Positions 1-11,490 of a stretch of DNA of 64,000 bases are shown piece by piece; the first letter of the stretch is position 1; every line of letters begins with the position of its first letter. Source of the stretch: Corythucha ciliata (Eukaryota > Arthropoda > Insecta > Hemiptera > Tingidae); the NCBI GenBank assembly GCA_038030265.1, contig CM075939.1:41025253-41089252 (forward strand). Direction: 5' to 3'. The notes beneath the pieces are model-generated. The model was given only the letters and a program-made list of their open reading frames with translations, was not told the origin of the DNA and did not search any database. Both the position numbers and the translations under genes were made by a program.

Positions 1-91
1 TCGGAACGCTAAAATAGGTCACCTCTGACCTTGAATCGAACACAAGGAGCGCACAAGGAGGAAGTACAATGAGGCGATCCGCCTCCTTCGG

Positions 92-472
92 ATGATAACG
101 GACGGAAGTGGACCAGGTGGCGGCAACGGAACGGGATGCGAGGGGAGCATCGTTGTTGTTGTTGGTGGAGGCGGAGGTGGAAACGGATCGACAACTACAA
201 CGACGACGACGACGGCGGCGGCGGCGGCAGGGACCGTCGGTGCAGGTGGTGTACAGGTGGCGGCGACCGAAGCGGTCGCCGCTACGGCGGCCGCTCTTTT
301 CAATTCGACTACGACGGCGGCCGCTGCTGCTGCGGCGGCAGCGACCGCCAGCGGCGGTCCGTTCACCAATTTAACCTCGGAGGTGACTCCGACTCTACCC
401 CCCTATATACGTACCGCCTCCATGCTTCTTTGCATCCTCATTTTGGGGATCGGTGTTATCGGCAATGTTATG
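92..472 (+). CDS. Class A peptide GPCR, coding exon 1 (N-terminus and TM1)
   Basis: This exon encodes 127 residues. The ATG at 92 is the first after an in-frame TGA at 32-34. Residues 1-104 are low-complexity runs of Gly, Thr and Ala carrying four N-glycosylation sequons (N12, N31, N71, N93), which suits an extracellular N-terminus. Residues 106-127 form a hydrophobic TM1 ending in the class A signature GN (G124-N125). The exon stops after a complete codon at 472 (GNVM), followed by the donor GTACGC. Reading on meets a stop at 518-520, so splicing is required. Exon 2 continues in phase with a typical intracellular loop 1 and TM2. From family knowledge the sequence resembles arthropod neuropeptide receptors often annotated as TRH- or ghrelin-receptor-like; the exact orthologue is not certain. 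No signal peptide is evident, as is normal for class A receptors. Confidence 0.82.
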
Positions 473-547
473 GTACGCAATTCATTAAAATTTCCTTTCA
501 ATTCGTTTACAATATTTTAACACCGGCGGTCTTTCGTCTCTTTCCAG
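473..547 (+). other. Intron 1 of the GPCR gene (phase 0, 75 bp)
   Basis: The intron has donor GTACGC at 473 and acceptor TTTCCAG ending at 547, preceded by a pyrimidine-rich tract. It carries an in-frame stop at 518-520. Removing it joins GNVM to VPLVIL, giving the normal class A spacing between the TM1 GN pair and the R of loop 1. Confidence 0.8.
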
Positions 548-710
548 GTTCCTCTCGTCATCCTAAAAACTAAAGACATGAGAAATTCCACGAATATCTT
601 CCTGGTCAACCTTTCAGTAGCCGATTTAATGGTTCTTCTTATATGCACCCCGACTGTACTCGTCGAGGTCAATTCCAAACCAGAAACCTGGGTCTTAGGG
701 GAGCACATGT
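548..710 (+). CDS. Class A peptide GPCR, coding exon 2 (loop 1, TM2, start of extracellular loop 1)
   Basis: The exon is 163 nt long and encodes 54 residues plus one base of the next codon. It reads VPLVILKTKDMRNSTNIFL at its start. It then has the TM2 hallmark NLSVADLMVLL with the conserved Asp, and ends in WVLGEHM plus the first base of the conserved Cys that precedes TM3. The donor GTAAGT at 711 is near-perfect and splits that Cys codon (phase 1). The wording of loop 1 and of the segment before TM3 is strongly typical of arthropod peptide receptors in the TRH/GHS-receptor-like group (recalled, not searched). No exon encoding TM3 with its DRY/ERY motif was recognised downstream, so intron 2 may exceed 63 kb. 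Confidence 0.85.
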
Positions 711-2450
711 GTAAGTAGATGCACTTTTTATTCTTTTTTTTTCCTTAGGGAATCCGATAACGCGCTCTTAAACGAATCTCGTTATCGCCAGCATTAAATT
801 TACATGAATAATTGATTTCGTTTTGCAAAGAAGCAGTTTTAACACTTCCAACGATGTTGAGATACACGTACTCAGCCTCCCCCCTCTACCAACACACACA
901 CACACAGACACTCGTTATAAACAAAATTCCGCTAATAACATATATTATATCCGCTATCAGATTCTTTATGACGCTTTTCGCCTTTTGAGATTCCGTTGTT
1001 GAAACTGCCTCCACCCGAGTTTTATTGTCCCGGGCCAAGGCGCGAGAAATCCCCTCTCCCATCCTTACCTTTACCAACCGATGTTTATGGCATCCAAGCT
1101 GGCGTCCCGCATCTGTGCGAATAAAGCCATAAATTGTCAAAACGCTTTCCTGACGTACATTTAAGGAGAGCGGACCCAATCTATTTTTTTTTTTTTTCTC
1201 GAAAAAATAGATGTAAGTACTTTGAAAACGTAGTTACATAGTTGAACTTGTTCGATCATTTCCCCCTTCCCCACCACTTCTTGCAGTTCCTCTGAGTTCA
1301 TTGCGGCCGCATAGCGAGTAAAAACCAATCGGTCAATGCTGCTGCGTGGACTGACCTTTTTCTCTCCGCTCATTCTCTTCAAGCCTGTACCCTTAATGAT
1401 CGGTCTGTCGTTTTAAAGATGCTTAAGAGGTCAACAAAAATACACGGCCCACAACGCTTTGGTATATGTACGTTCGCGTGCGTGTATAAAGGCCCTCGTC
1501 GCTCTTCTCTCCCTCTTTTCAACAGCCTTTTTGGAAGGCACTCTTTGAAGTCCCTCGAATCCCTTTAATGGTAAAAGCCAATAATTTTCAATCGTCACGT
1601 TTAGTCCTCCCCGGCACCGTCCCCCCCCCCACCAACACCTTTTCAACCGTCCTCCTCGTCATCTTCCTGTACCCACGGCATTCTGAGCCAAATCCCCGGC
1701 CATCAATCGAACGGTTGACCCATGCTCCCTCGATGGGTCATTTTTCTGCTTTAGCCCCCTCCCCTCACCCAACAATATTAATTCCTCAGCAGTTTGTGAA
1801 TTCCACCTCAACTTGTTGTATGGGTGTGTACAAGCTAATGAATTAACAAAACTGACCTTTTAACCTTTGCCATTAATTAGATAAAAATACAAGCCTGAGA
1901 TTTTTTGCTCAATAGGCGTGAACCGTCAGTTATAAATTAATTAAATTTAAAAAAAGAAAACAACGTTGTATTTCACTAACAAATGACTCGCTTTATACGG
2001 TGAGAGAAGGATGGTATACACTAATTAATATCCGCGGGAGAGTTTCGTGGCTTGAAACAACAAATCCACGTCAGACTATCCGTGTAATTAAGCCTAGAGA
2101 GCTCTCTCATAATGCGATTAAATTTAACCGTAATTATCATTCAGTCGGCATTCGTATATAAAGAGCTTTCCGATCGTCAAAAAAATCGGTTTTTTACTTA
2201 GTTAGTACTCACGGTGAAAGCATCAGGCTCAGGAATTCTTTTTGGATAGAGGTTGGAAGGGCGGAGGGGGGGGTGACTCGTTGGAATTTGACTCCTTCCC
2301 ACTGCCCCGGCGAAAAGCGGGGGAGTCACACTCTGTCTAGTCCCCACGACAGCGTATTCTATGGTTAATTTATTGTTTAAAAGGTTGCGTATGGCAGCCC
2401 CAAAGTATTTTTCTTCAGGAAATTGGAAAAAAAAAATGTAGTATTGCCCC
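711..2450. other. Probable intron 2 start: unique-looking AT-rich DNA
   Basis: No coding exon or transposon signature is recognised. It contains a short CA microsatellite near 892-905, a T run near 1183-1197 and C runs at 1621-1630 and 2449-2459. Possible ORFs here are short and composition-driven. Confidence 0.5.
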
Positions 2451-2494
2451 CCCCCCCCTGCTGACAATTGGTACGGGCCGACCGACAGGTCACA

Positions 2495-2664
2495 CAGGTC
2501 AAGGAAGAGCTTCGTTGCACGCGGAGCGATTTGCCTCCTTTTTCCGAAATTCAGTCTCTCCTAACGTTGCAATAAAGTGATATGAGCAAAGAGTGTGGGC
2601 TGAATATTCGATTGAGCCTCCCCCCCCCCCCCGAAAGCGCTTCAGGTGGCTCAAATTTTAGAAA
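2495..2664 (+). repeat. Partial copy of terminal module T1
   Basis: The stretch shares ordered blocks with the end of the element at 13605-16081 (opposite strand) and with 38886-39160. The blocks are GCGATTTGCCTCC, a CAGTCTCTCCTAACGT segment, AAAGAGTGTGGGCTGAATAT followed by TCGATTGAGCC, then a C run and AAAGCGCTTC. It leads directly into a family A array, as the other T1 copies do. The outer tip (CAGTAGCG) is not seen here. Confidence 0.6.
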
Positions 2665-4300
2665 ATTCGCGCCTTCTTGAGGAAAATTCGCGGCTAAAAT
2701 GAAGAAAAGTGTTGATCGTCAATGTGCAACTTGCTGACGTGGCAAAATTGTTTAAAAAGCGCTAATATTCGCGGCTATAACTGCATGCGAAAAGGCGCTC
2801 ATTCGTGCTCTCACGATCAAACTTCAAGGACAAAATTGTGAAAAATCGCTGATTCACGGTGTGTGGAGGCTATTCTATGGCTAAAATGTAGAAATCAACG
2901 CAAAAGTGTTGTTATTGGGTCCAGCCCGCGGCTAAAATTTGAGAAAACACGCTACTAACACAAGGCTGTACAAGTGGAAAGAATCGCCAAAAGCAAGTAG
3001 ACCAAAGTGGAAAAATTTGAAAAAAAGCAACGCTAATTAAGGTTGAAATTGGGCAAAAATGGTAAATTCACAACTGAAATATCATATACAAATTCGCGTA
3101 TATTCAACAATTCGCAATATAAAAAAGAGAATAGATGCAAATTCACTGAAAACGAAGAAGATACGCTATTCAACAGCTAAAATTGAAAAAAATCGCGATA
3201 TATAAAAAGTATAGCTAAAATCAGATACAAATAAAAAAAAACCTAAATCACAGCTCATTCGCGTCTAGAACTGAGAAGAAGCGGTAATCTATAGCTAAAA
3301 GTAAAACAAAATTGCTAATGTGGTGCTAAAATGTAGAAATACTAATTTGCGGCTTGAAAAAATCAATTTTTAGCCTGGCTAAAAATGAGGAGAAAGGGTA
3401 ATTTTCAGCCTAAATTGATGAAAAGTGTTAATTCCCTGCTAAAAATGGGAAAAATGGCTAATCTGCGGATGTAATGGCGAAAAACGCCAATTCATGGCTA
3501 AAATTGAGAAAATTCGCGAATTCACAAGTTAGAAGCGCAACCGCGTTGCTAAAATTGAGTAAAAACGCTTGTTCACGGCTAAACTTGACTTGAGGAAAAT
3601 CACCGCAATTCGCGGACAAAATTGTCGTAACAATTTTCGCCTTTGCGCCTTCTGACGGTAACTTTGTGGCTAACATTGAAAAAAGCGGCAAATGCGTGGC
3701 TGTAAGTTATAAAAACACCGCTGATTAGCGGCTATAGAACAGAAAAGAAGCGGTAATCTATAGCTAAAAGTAAAACAAAATTGCTAATACGGCGTTAAAA
3801 TGTAAAAATTTTAATTTGCGGCTTGAAAAAATCAATTTTCAGCCTGAATTGATAAAAAAAAGCTAATTCAAGCTAAAAATGAAAAACAAAAAATCGCCAC
3901 TTAGCAGCTAAAATTGCGGAAAACTCCAATTTGTGGATAAAAATTGATAATTCGTGGTTGAAATTGGCTGCAAAAATTGTGAAAAATGTCGATTTGCGTG
4001 AAAAATTGAAAATTCACCAATACGGCGCTTCTGAAGGCTTAACTTTGAGGTTAAAATTGAGAAAAAGCGCCAATTTATGGATATATGGGTTAAGAACCCC
4101 GCTGATTTGTGGCTGAGAAAAATTCCTGATTCACATCGCATGGTGACAAAAAAAAAAAGCGATTTGTGGCAGAAAATTGGAAAAACCTGCTATTTAGTGG
4201 CTAATGTTGAGGAAAATACGTTAAGAAAAACGCTAATTTTCAGCTCAATTTGCGAACAGCTCTAATTCAGTGCTAAAATATAGAAAAAATTGCTACTTAG
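2665..4300 (+). repeat. Family A degenerate ~30-bp array, forward
   Basis: Units of roughly 30 bp carry the recurring core GGCTAAAATTGAGAAAAA followed by CGCTAATTCGC or variants. Divergence between units is high, with small indels. No long ORF is conserved across units, so it is not coding. The array ends at a hAT-like end motif at 4301-4319. Confidence 0.75.
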
Positions 4301-4319
4301 GGTGCAGGTCCGCCAGTGG
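4301..4319. repeat. hAT-like terminal motif T4 (right end)
   Basis: The motif reads GGTGCAGGTCCGCCAGTGG. It recurs almost exactly at 41208-41226, and in inverted form at 5677-5695 (CCAGCGGTGGACCTACACC). It lies at the boundary between a family A array and a family B array. It probably marks a transposon end, but no matching target-site duplication was confirmed. Confidence 0.5.
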
Positions 4320-4329
4320 ATCAGTGTCG

Positions 4330-5255
4330 GATCTATGTGGGGGGGGGGGAGGTTCCCTATTTTCAGGGCATGAATTTCCCGTGTAACCATTTTCAGGGCG
4401 TGAATAGTCACAGTCAATTCAGCCATTTTCAGAGCGTGAATCTGTGGCGGCGTGCATGGTCACTCGGTCAGTTTGATCCTTTTCCGATCGTGATGGATTG
4501 CCATATTTTGCCACTACCTAAGTGCCAATAATCAGTTTCGCGATTTTCAAGGCGTGAGTAGCCCGCCAAGCCATTTCTAGAGTACGAAATGGCCGCAGTT
4601 TGCCAATTTTTAGTGTGCAACTTGTCAGTGTAGCCACTTTAATGCACGAATCATTCGTTCAGCCGTTTTAATGGCGCATGAAAGTCATTTTGGCCATTTT
4701 TGAGTCGTGAATAATCGATTTTGTCATTTCACGGCATGAAAAATAAGCCGTGTAGCCATTTTTTGAGCGTTATTTACCAGTCTGCTACTTCTATTGGGCG
4801 AGAATCGTCACTTTTGACATTTTCAAGGCGCGGATGATTAGTTTGACCATCGCGTAGAGCCATTTTGGCTTATTTGAGGGCGTGAATAGCCAGTTTAGCT
4901 ATTTTAAGGCGTGGATATAGTCACTCAGACTCAGACAATTTTAGGGGTGAACTTTCAGTTTAATCAAATTTATGATACGAATAGTTAGTTTAGCCATTTC
5001 TCAGGCGCAAATCATCAGTTTAGCCATTCTGAAGATGCAAATGACGAGTTGTACCATTTTTGGATCGTGAACAATCGGTTTTGCCATTTATGGGGCACAG
5101 ATTGTCAGTTTAAACATTTTTAACGGCGGGAAAATATATTGGCTTAGCCATTTTAAGCCTTCATAGAGCCATTTTTATTATTTTAAAGCAGGAATATTCA
5201 GTTTGGTCATTTTTCGAGCGTGAATTGCCACAGTTTGCGAAATGTCGCTTTTAAT
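4330..5255 (+). repeat. Family B ~30-bp array, forward
   Basis: Units are about 30 bp with the core GCCATTTTCAGGGCGTGAAT followed by AGTCAGTTTA. The same family reappears at 48440-48780 and 58200-59260. Its sequence is clearly different from family A, although the unit length is similar. Confidence 0.7.
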
Positions 5256-5414
5256 TTAAGCGAAAATACGACATAATTTTTCTTTCGTGACTGGGATTGC
5301 ACCGCTCCACCAACCCCTGAACTCCACTGCCGTGGTGGACGTTCCACCGCCAGTGCCACGCGAGGCATAAATAAAGCCGCGCTGAATCGGTGAGCGCAAG
5401 GCCCTATTGTGACA
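5256..5414. other. Spacer with back-to-back T4-like ends
   Basis: Positions 5323-5358 contain CCACTGCCGTGGTGGAC next to GTTCCACCGCCAGTG, forming an inverted pair around CGT. They look like two degenerate T4 ends lying head to head. Nothing else is recognised. Confidence 0.35.
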
Positions 5415-5675
5415 CGTTGGCGGATGAAATTGAGAAAAAGCTTTAATTCACGGCTAAACTACATAAAAAAACGTTCATTTACCCCTAAAATTGAATATTA
5501 AACACCAATTCGTGGCATCTGGAGGAAAATTCGCGGGTATAATTTGGAAAAAAAAGAAAATCCCCAGTTTCTGTAGATTATTGGGCGGCTAAAATTGAGA
5601 AAGCACGCTAATGTGCTGTTCTTGTGGCTTTGAGAAGGGGCTAAATTTGAGAAAAAGCGCTAATTTGCTATTCAG
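5415..5675 (+). repeat. Family A array, forward (short)
   Basis: This has family A units with GGCTAAAATTGAGAAA. It includes the conserved block CGCTAATGTGCTGTTCTTG at 5606-5624, which recurs in other family A modules. Confidence 0.65.
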
Positions 5676-5676
5676 C

Positions 5677-5695
5677 CCAGCGGTGGACCTACACC
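5677..5695. repeat. hAT-like terminal motif T4 (left end)
   Basis: CCAGCGGTGGACCTACACC is the reverse-complement counterpart of the motifs at 4301-4319 and 41208-41226. It precedes a reverse-oriented family A array. Confidence 0.45.
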
Positions 5696-5734
5696 GATCG
5701 AATAAATCATAACTTTTGTAGTGATGACTGATGA

Positions 5735-6415
5735 TGATTTTTTTTCAATTTTTTCCGCGAATTTTTGCCATGAATTAGCAATTTTTCTCTATTTTAGCCG
5801 CGAATTGACAGGGTTTTCTCTTTCTTAGTCGTGAATTTACGTTTTTCTCAATTTCAGTCGCGATAATTAGCAGTTTTCTTTACTAATTTTAGTACTTTTT
5901 CTCGATTTTAGCCCAATTCGCCTCCAGAAACCGAGAATTAGCACTTTTTATCAATTTCTGCCGCAAATTATTGCTTTTTCTCAATTTCAGCCATACATTT
6001 GCGTTTTTTATCAATTTTAGCCGTGAATTATCCTTTTTTATTCTAAATTTTTTTTCTCACGATCTGCCTTCAGAAACCGCGAATTCTTCCCCTACGGTTT
6101 TTATAATTTTTAACCGCGAATTATAATTTTTTTCCACTTTTTTCCATGAAATAGCGAATTTTCTTAATCCTAGCCGAAGTTGCCTGTACAGAAACAGCGA
6201 ATTTTGCGTAAATTTACTTTTAGCCGCAAATCAGCAATTTTGTTTACTTTTAGCTGCGGCTGAGCGCTTTTTCTCTATTTTTTCCTCGGATTAAAGATTT
6301 GTCTATATTTTAGCCGTGAAGTAGCGGTTTTTTCCTACTTCATACGCGATTCGAAAACCCGCGAATTTTCTCAATTTTAGCCTTTTTGCCCCTGAAACTG
6401 ATTTTTTGAGCTAGA
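5735..6415 (-). repeat. Family A array, reverse
   Basis: This is a T-rich array with units such as TTTTTCTCAATTTTAGCCGC followed by GAATTAGCG, the reverse complement of the forward family A unit. Confidence 0.72.
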
Positions 6416-8864
6416 AATGACATGTTGGCCCCTAAAATTGTCCGTTATTCCAAAGAAACTGAATTGTTCGGTTCAAAAATCGGTTCCTTTGCCCATAAAC
6501 TCACCCAACAAAATGCCGCCCATTGCTGACTCCACACAATTTCGTAACAAAAAATTTGATTCCACAGTGTGTAACAAATGTAGGATATAACAAAAACTAG
6601 GAGCTTGAAGCTCTGTTTTGTTCCCTGGATCATATATTATGTGCTGCATACGTCCCTAAATAATCATTTTACCCCTGCGATAGGCTTGAGCTCCCCCGCC
6701 CCCACCATAGTCGGATACATTGGTCTATCCTAGAAATTATTCTTCAAAAACTTATTTTTTTTGCTGAAAAAAATTGATATTTCGCAGTTTATTGAGTTTA
6801 CAGATCCAAAAATTAAACTCTTCGGCAAAAAAATGATGGCAAAAATATGGAAAGCCTATCAAATTGTACATAAAACCCATTCTTTGTGTTTCTGGATATG
6901 AATGGGAAACATAGCGAGAAATTACGTGGAAAGTCACGCGCTACTCTCTCTCCTCTTTCTCATCGAGCACCATCGGGTTTAATTGAAACCCGGAAATAAT
7001 CGTTGCTTGCTTCCCTCGCCGTATACAAATTTGAATTAATCGGCCTCCGACGCTTGTTTATTCTCCCGATAACCCCCTCCACCCACCCGATATCAACGCC
7101 GTGCAATATTATTAATTACTTCAGGGCCGATCAATCATGTACAATCTATTTCGTTCGTCTTGAGCAGCTATATATATAGCTGCTATATATATACGCTGCT
7201 CGTCAATGAGAAGGCTGAACGGTGGGGGGGGGGCGTCTAATAAACATGTCAGATGCAATGTCTTGCTCCGAATTTGACGTCTCGTCTATTTGTGTTGTTA
7301 TTGTTTAAGATCCGGGGGTGATACAACCATGAAACTGAGTAATTCTCGTCTAATTTGACCCCGGGGAGGGATTCGTTCAGCTCACGAAGTCTATCAATCT
7401 CTTTTTATGGTCGAGTTGATTAAATTGAAAGAATTCAGATTCGTCATCCCCTCTAGCCATTCCTTTGATAGAAAAAAATAGTAGCGTTTCACTTTGTTCT
7501 CTACCGAAACAGGTGCGAAACCATTAAACTTTCAATTAAGGGTATTTCTCTCAATAGAAAATAAAACAAAAATTGTTTAAATATTTTGTCAGAACTTCTT
7601 ACTAAAACATCTCCCGGTCTTTCACTATTTTATTCGCCTTACGATAACGATTCACTTAATTTATTCGAATTTCAACGCCAGATGGCTCGTTAGCCGCTAA
7701 TAAATTAAACCTCGAACCGCGCTGCCGTCGCACTTTTAGGCTCGGTATTCCATTCAAGAGAATTGTGCAACAAGGAATGAACTGGGGTGGGAAGTCGGCT
7801 AGGGGGAAGGGATTGAGAATGAAAACGATGAGACTGTGCGTGGGCGAAAGATTTAAAAGTGGCGAACACCCCCCCCCCCGGCTTCCGCCAACATTTCCCA
7901 TCATCAACAGGAGATCTCAGGGACGAAAAAACTGATTTTTGTCATTCTTAAAGGTTAGTTGGTGACAAGCGAAATTAGTAAAAATACGAAGAAAAAGTAG
8001 AAGTGAGGGATTCCTGCAAAAAAATATTGTTTGTTTCAAGACTTTTCAACTTTATAGCACTCATTTTTTCCCCTAAAAAAAATGACATTCAATTTCATAT
8101 TTTCCCGTTTCTCTCAAAAATATTATGCGAGCCCATGAAATCTTTTAGAAAAGTTTGGAAAGAGAAAGAAATGAAAGAATAAACTTTTCGCTCATTAATC
8201 AAACACAGCTGGAACTACAAGAAGTTTTTTATTTTATTTTTTAATTACGTTTCTTTCCTAGCCGACTGCTTTTGGATGCTTCTGGCGTCAACACAATTTT
8301 TTCTTCTTATCTGAGTTATCTGGCCAAGGAAGTAGTAGATGAAAGGTGGTGAAGGAGGGGTAATTTCCTTTTATCGGGTTAAATTGTCAGTTATAATAAG
8401 GTATGGCTGCATTGGCCATTAGGAGCTGGAAAGTCAGATCTTTGAGCAAAATTACTCGCTCCCTTACTCGGGGCGGGTAAATGTTTATGCACTTAGCTGG
8501 TGGGTGGGGGCTCGGATGGGGTTTTCATTTTCAGTGACAGTTTGAGGTGAATTCTCCTATAGAAAATGAGCAGAACCCGGAATCTCAAATGACGGTTCTG
8601 CGGGGAGACATAATTATACTTGGGACCACTGTGCAGCAGTCTGCATGCTGTGGGGCCGAACGGGGAAACTTGAGGCTGAATCGCACGAGTATAGTACGGA
8701 TGCGCAGTGCACAGCTGGATCACCATTAGGCCATATAAGCGGCGGAAGGATGAAGGAGCGGAGGGGGGTACGTACTCTCAATCTACATCCCCCCACCACC
8801 ACCAAACAACCAATAAACTTGTTTGTTGGGCGGGCGAAATAAATTTTGTGGGGTTGACTTTTCG
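6416..8864. other. Unique-looking DNA without recognised genes
   Basis: No exon, RNA gene or transposon ORF is recognised. A perfect 22-nt palindrome built on a central AT run sits at 7163-7184. It is enclosed in a larger inverted arrangement reaching 7201 (GAGCAGC at 7162, GCTGCTC ending at 7201). Homopolymer G and C runs occur near 7222 and 7870. Confidence 0.5.
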
Positions 8865-9575
8865 GATTATTGGCACTCAAGACCAAAATATCGCTGGTTC
8901 GCTGGACTTGCTTGTCAAGAAGCAGATTTTTACAGGTTTGACTCCCTAAAAAGCCAATTTCGAGGGAGTTAACTCATTCAATAATACAATTTCACGGGTT
9001 TTCGTCCTTCGAAAAAGGTACTCCGCAGGTTAATTAGTGTCTTTCAAAGTCCAAGTTCGCGGATTCGACACTTACGAAACCAAATTTCGCGGTTTTAGCT
9101 AATTAAAGAATTATTTCCTTAGCTCCTTAAAAAACAAAATGCCGCCGGTTTCTTTCAAAGAAAAAATGTCGCTAAATCTTACACACCAGAAAAAACAATT
9201 TCGTGAGATGGCTCCTTAAAAACTTAAGAAGCCCATCCGTTTAAAATCAAAATCTCTATTAGGATGTTGGCTCATTTTAAAGAACAATTTAACGGATGTC
9301 ACTTTTTCCAAAAGAAATTAGACGGCTTTGGCTATTTCACAGCCAAAAGGCAACAGGTACTTTGAAAAATGGCTCAAAAGTCAAAACGCTCATTTTTGGC
9401 TTGTTTGAGGGGCGTTCAGGCCGGGAATCATTGTCCAAGGGACTCATAAACCGCGATTGTCTCAAATCGCAATACTCTGAGAAAATTGGTCATAAAATAC
9501 GTCTACACGGACGTTGTTGGCTGAAATTGCCAAAATTCAAAAATAGACGAAACTGCGTATCTATATAGGGGGTTA
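8865..9575 (+). repeat. Family D ~30-bp array, forward
   Basis: Degenerate units are about 30 bp with the core AATTTCGCGGGTTTGGCTC and then an A-rich spacer such as CATTAAAAACC. The family also occurs at 10890-11490, 42080-42555, 42860-43090 and 50280-51050, and in reverse at 18595-19070, 48050-48430 and 61170-62220. Confidence 0.65.
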
Positions 9576-9715
9576 TCTCCAAGGGGAGTCCAAAAATCAA
9601 AACGGATTTTGAATCAGGCGAGCCTGGGATGGGGGGGGGGTTTAGTGATTCCACTCCCTGACTGACTGGCTGGCCCCCCATCACGTACACACTCGAACCG
9701 GACGAGAACGGGAAA

Positions 9716-10490
9716 AAATGCCGCCAAGCAGCTGTGATGCAAGACGAGTGGGACAGCGGAACCACTAGCCGGCACGCACACCGCATCATACCGCCTCGAT
9801 TGAGGAGAGGAGCGCCTACGGTGGAAGTGGTGCTTCCTAAGTTATCCAGCGGTACGGCTATTGTCAGGGCACGACAGATTCAACGAGAAGCTCCACTTCT
9901 ACCCCCTCCGAGAAAACCCCGACTGCCCATGCGGGGGCGAGGTCACGGCGGAGCGCGTCCTCCTCCGCTGCCCGCAGAATCGCGATCTCAGGGAACTGTG
10001 GCAACTACCACAGAATCTGTGTCAACTCGTCGCCACCAAGGCATCTGCCCTCGTCGTCGTCGTTTCCTCGCCTTCGCCAACGCATGGTGCCATCGTCGGG
10101 GCACGGGCCCAACAATGCCCAACGTTGGAAACCCAGCCACCAGCCAACTCTCGGCTCCAGATATCCAGAGTACCGACACCTAGAGATCCAGAGAACACCG
10201 CATCACATCACCGCCGCGCTCTCACCGTCTTCGCTTTACAAGCCTCTACCAGTTCGCCGCATGTAACCGTCCGCGGACTCCAAGGACTCTGGGTTCCGAT
10301 GCCCCCCCCCACCGCACATATTTACGGGTATCACTCTCCACCTCATATTTAACCTGTAGAACTCCCCACCGCCAAGCGGTCCACACCGGTAACGTGTTAG
10401 CTTTGACCGGCTGTCGGGGAGTGGGTTGGAGATAACCAGGACTTGCACGTGCACTTCCCGGCCACACAGTCCGGCAATTCCCGGTATTGC
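9716..10490 (+). pseudogene. 3' fragment of an R1-like LINE (ORF2 C-terminus and 3' region)
   Basis: Frame-broken translation shows the C-terminal end of a non-LTR retrotransposon ORF2. QDEWDSGTTSRHAHRIIPP starts in the frame of 9734. In another frame from 9861 comes GHDRFNEKLHFYPLRENPD followed by CPCGGEV and VLLRC. This parallels the C-terminus of the intact LINE at 19454 (GHGSFNAKLWFF then the CPCG zinc motif). At least one frameshift lies between the two parts and no RT domain is present, so it is a dead, 5'-truncated copy. Family D arrays on both sides suggest it landed inside such an array. The exact ends are uncertain. Confidence 0.7.
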
Positions 10491-10889
10491 GTCCTAAAGG
10501 GCGATCCGCCGGGGCGGGAAGAAGGCATACTCCTGATTCAGTGATTCCGGCTATTTTTGTCCGTTTTCCAGAGCCCCTCGTGTTTTCCGTGTCCAACCAA
10601 GGAGCAGCGTCGACGCAAGAGGTCATCACTGGCCTACCGTGGAGTGGAAAAATTCGGCCAAAACCAAACGATCTACGCAAAACGCTCGTTAGTTGCCAAT
10701 TTGAAGGGGCTCTGACGTATTACGGCTGTGAGGCGTTTTGGTTTTTTTGGGACACTTAGGGTGTGGGTTTATCAATCACCGGATCTCTCATGGAATAGCA
10801 ATCCCTCGGATAACTTCGCATTACTGTTCACAAAAAGGCCCATAGCAACCAGAATTATCCCAGCTTTGTCTGTAGAATAAGTGCATTGA

Positions 10890-11109
10890 TAAACGCACCC
10901 TAAGAAGGCCATTTTGGTAGGTCCGGCTTTATAATGAAAATTCGTGGAGTTTGCTCATTAAAAACCAATATGGTCGGGACGGTTCACCAAAATAAACCGA
11001 TTTCGTGGGTTTGGTCCTGTTGACAAACCAATTCCGCGGGTCTGGCACCTTTAAAACAAAAAAAATGGCCCATGATTGAGCCCCCCAAACCAATTTTCGT
11101 GGGTTTGAA

Positions 11110-11146
<37 letters not shown>

Positions 11147-11490
11147 GAATTTCGTGGGGTTAGCTAATTAAAAAAAACAATTTCGCGGGAAAGCCCACCC
11201 ATAAAGACAACTTTGTGGATTTCTCTGCATCAAATACATCATTCCGCAATTTCGGACCATTCAAAAAGCAATTTAAATTGACAATTTCGCTTGCTTCACT
11301 CGATGGAATAAACTATTTCGTGGGCTTAGCTCTTTCCAATCCCATATTTCCCTAATCTGGCACTTTGAGAAACGAATCGTCGCCTGAACTGTTTGCCAAG
11401 CAAAATAATTTGCCACGAGTTGTCGTGGTCCTCCCTCGCCCATTATAATGATTTCCGAGGACCAACGAATAGCTAAAAACAAACTGTCTG
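10890..11490 (+). repeat. Family D array with a 33-nt poly(A) run
   Basis: The units resemble the array at 8865-9575, with AATTTCGTGGGTTTG and similar cores. An uninterrupted A run lies at 11113-11145. The array is probably the continuation of the same host array across the LINE fragment. Confidence 0.6.

Noticed and set aside
19..369. Antisense Ala/Val/Pro-rich protein
   Set aside because: It is the shadow of the trinucleotide-rich GPCR exon on the other strand.
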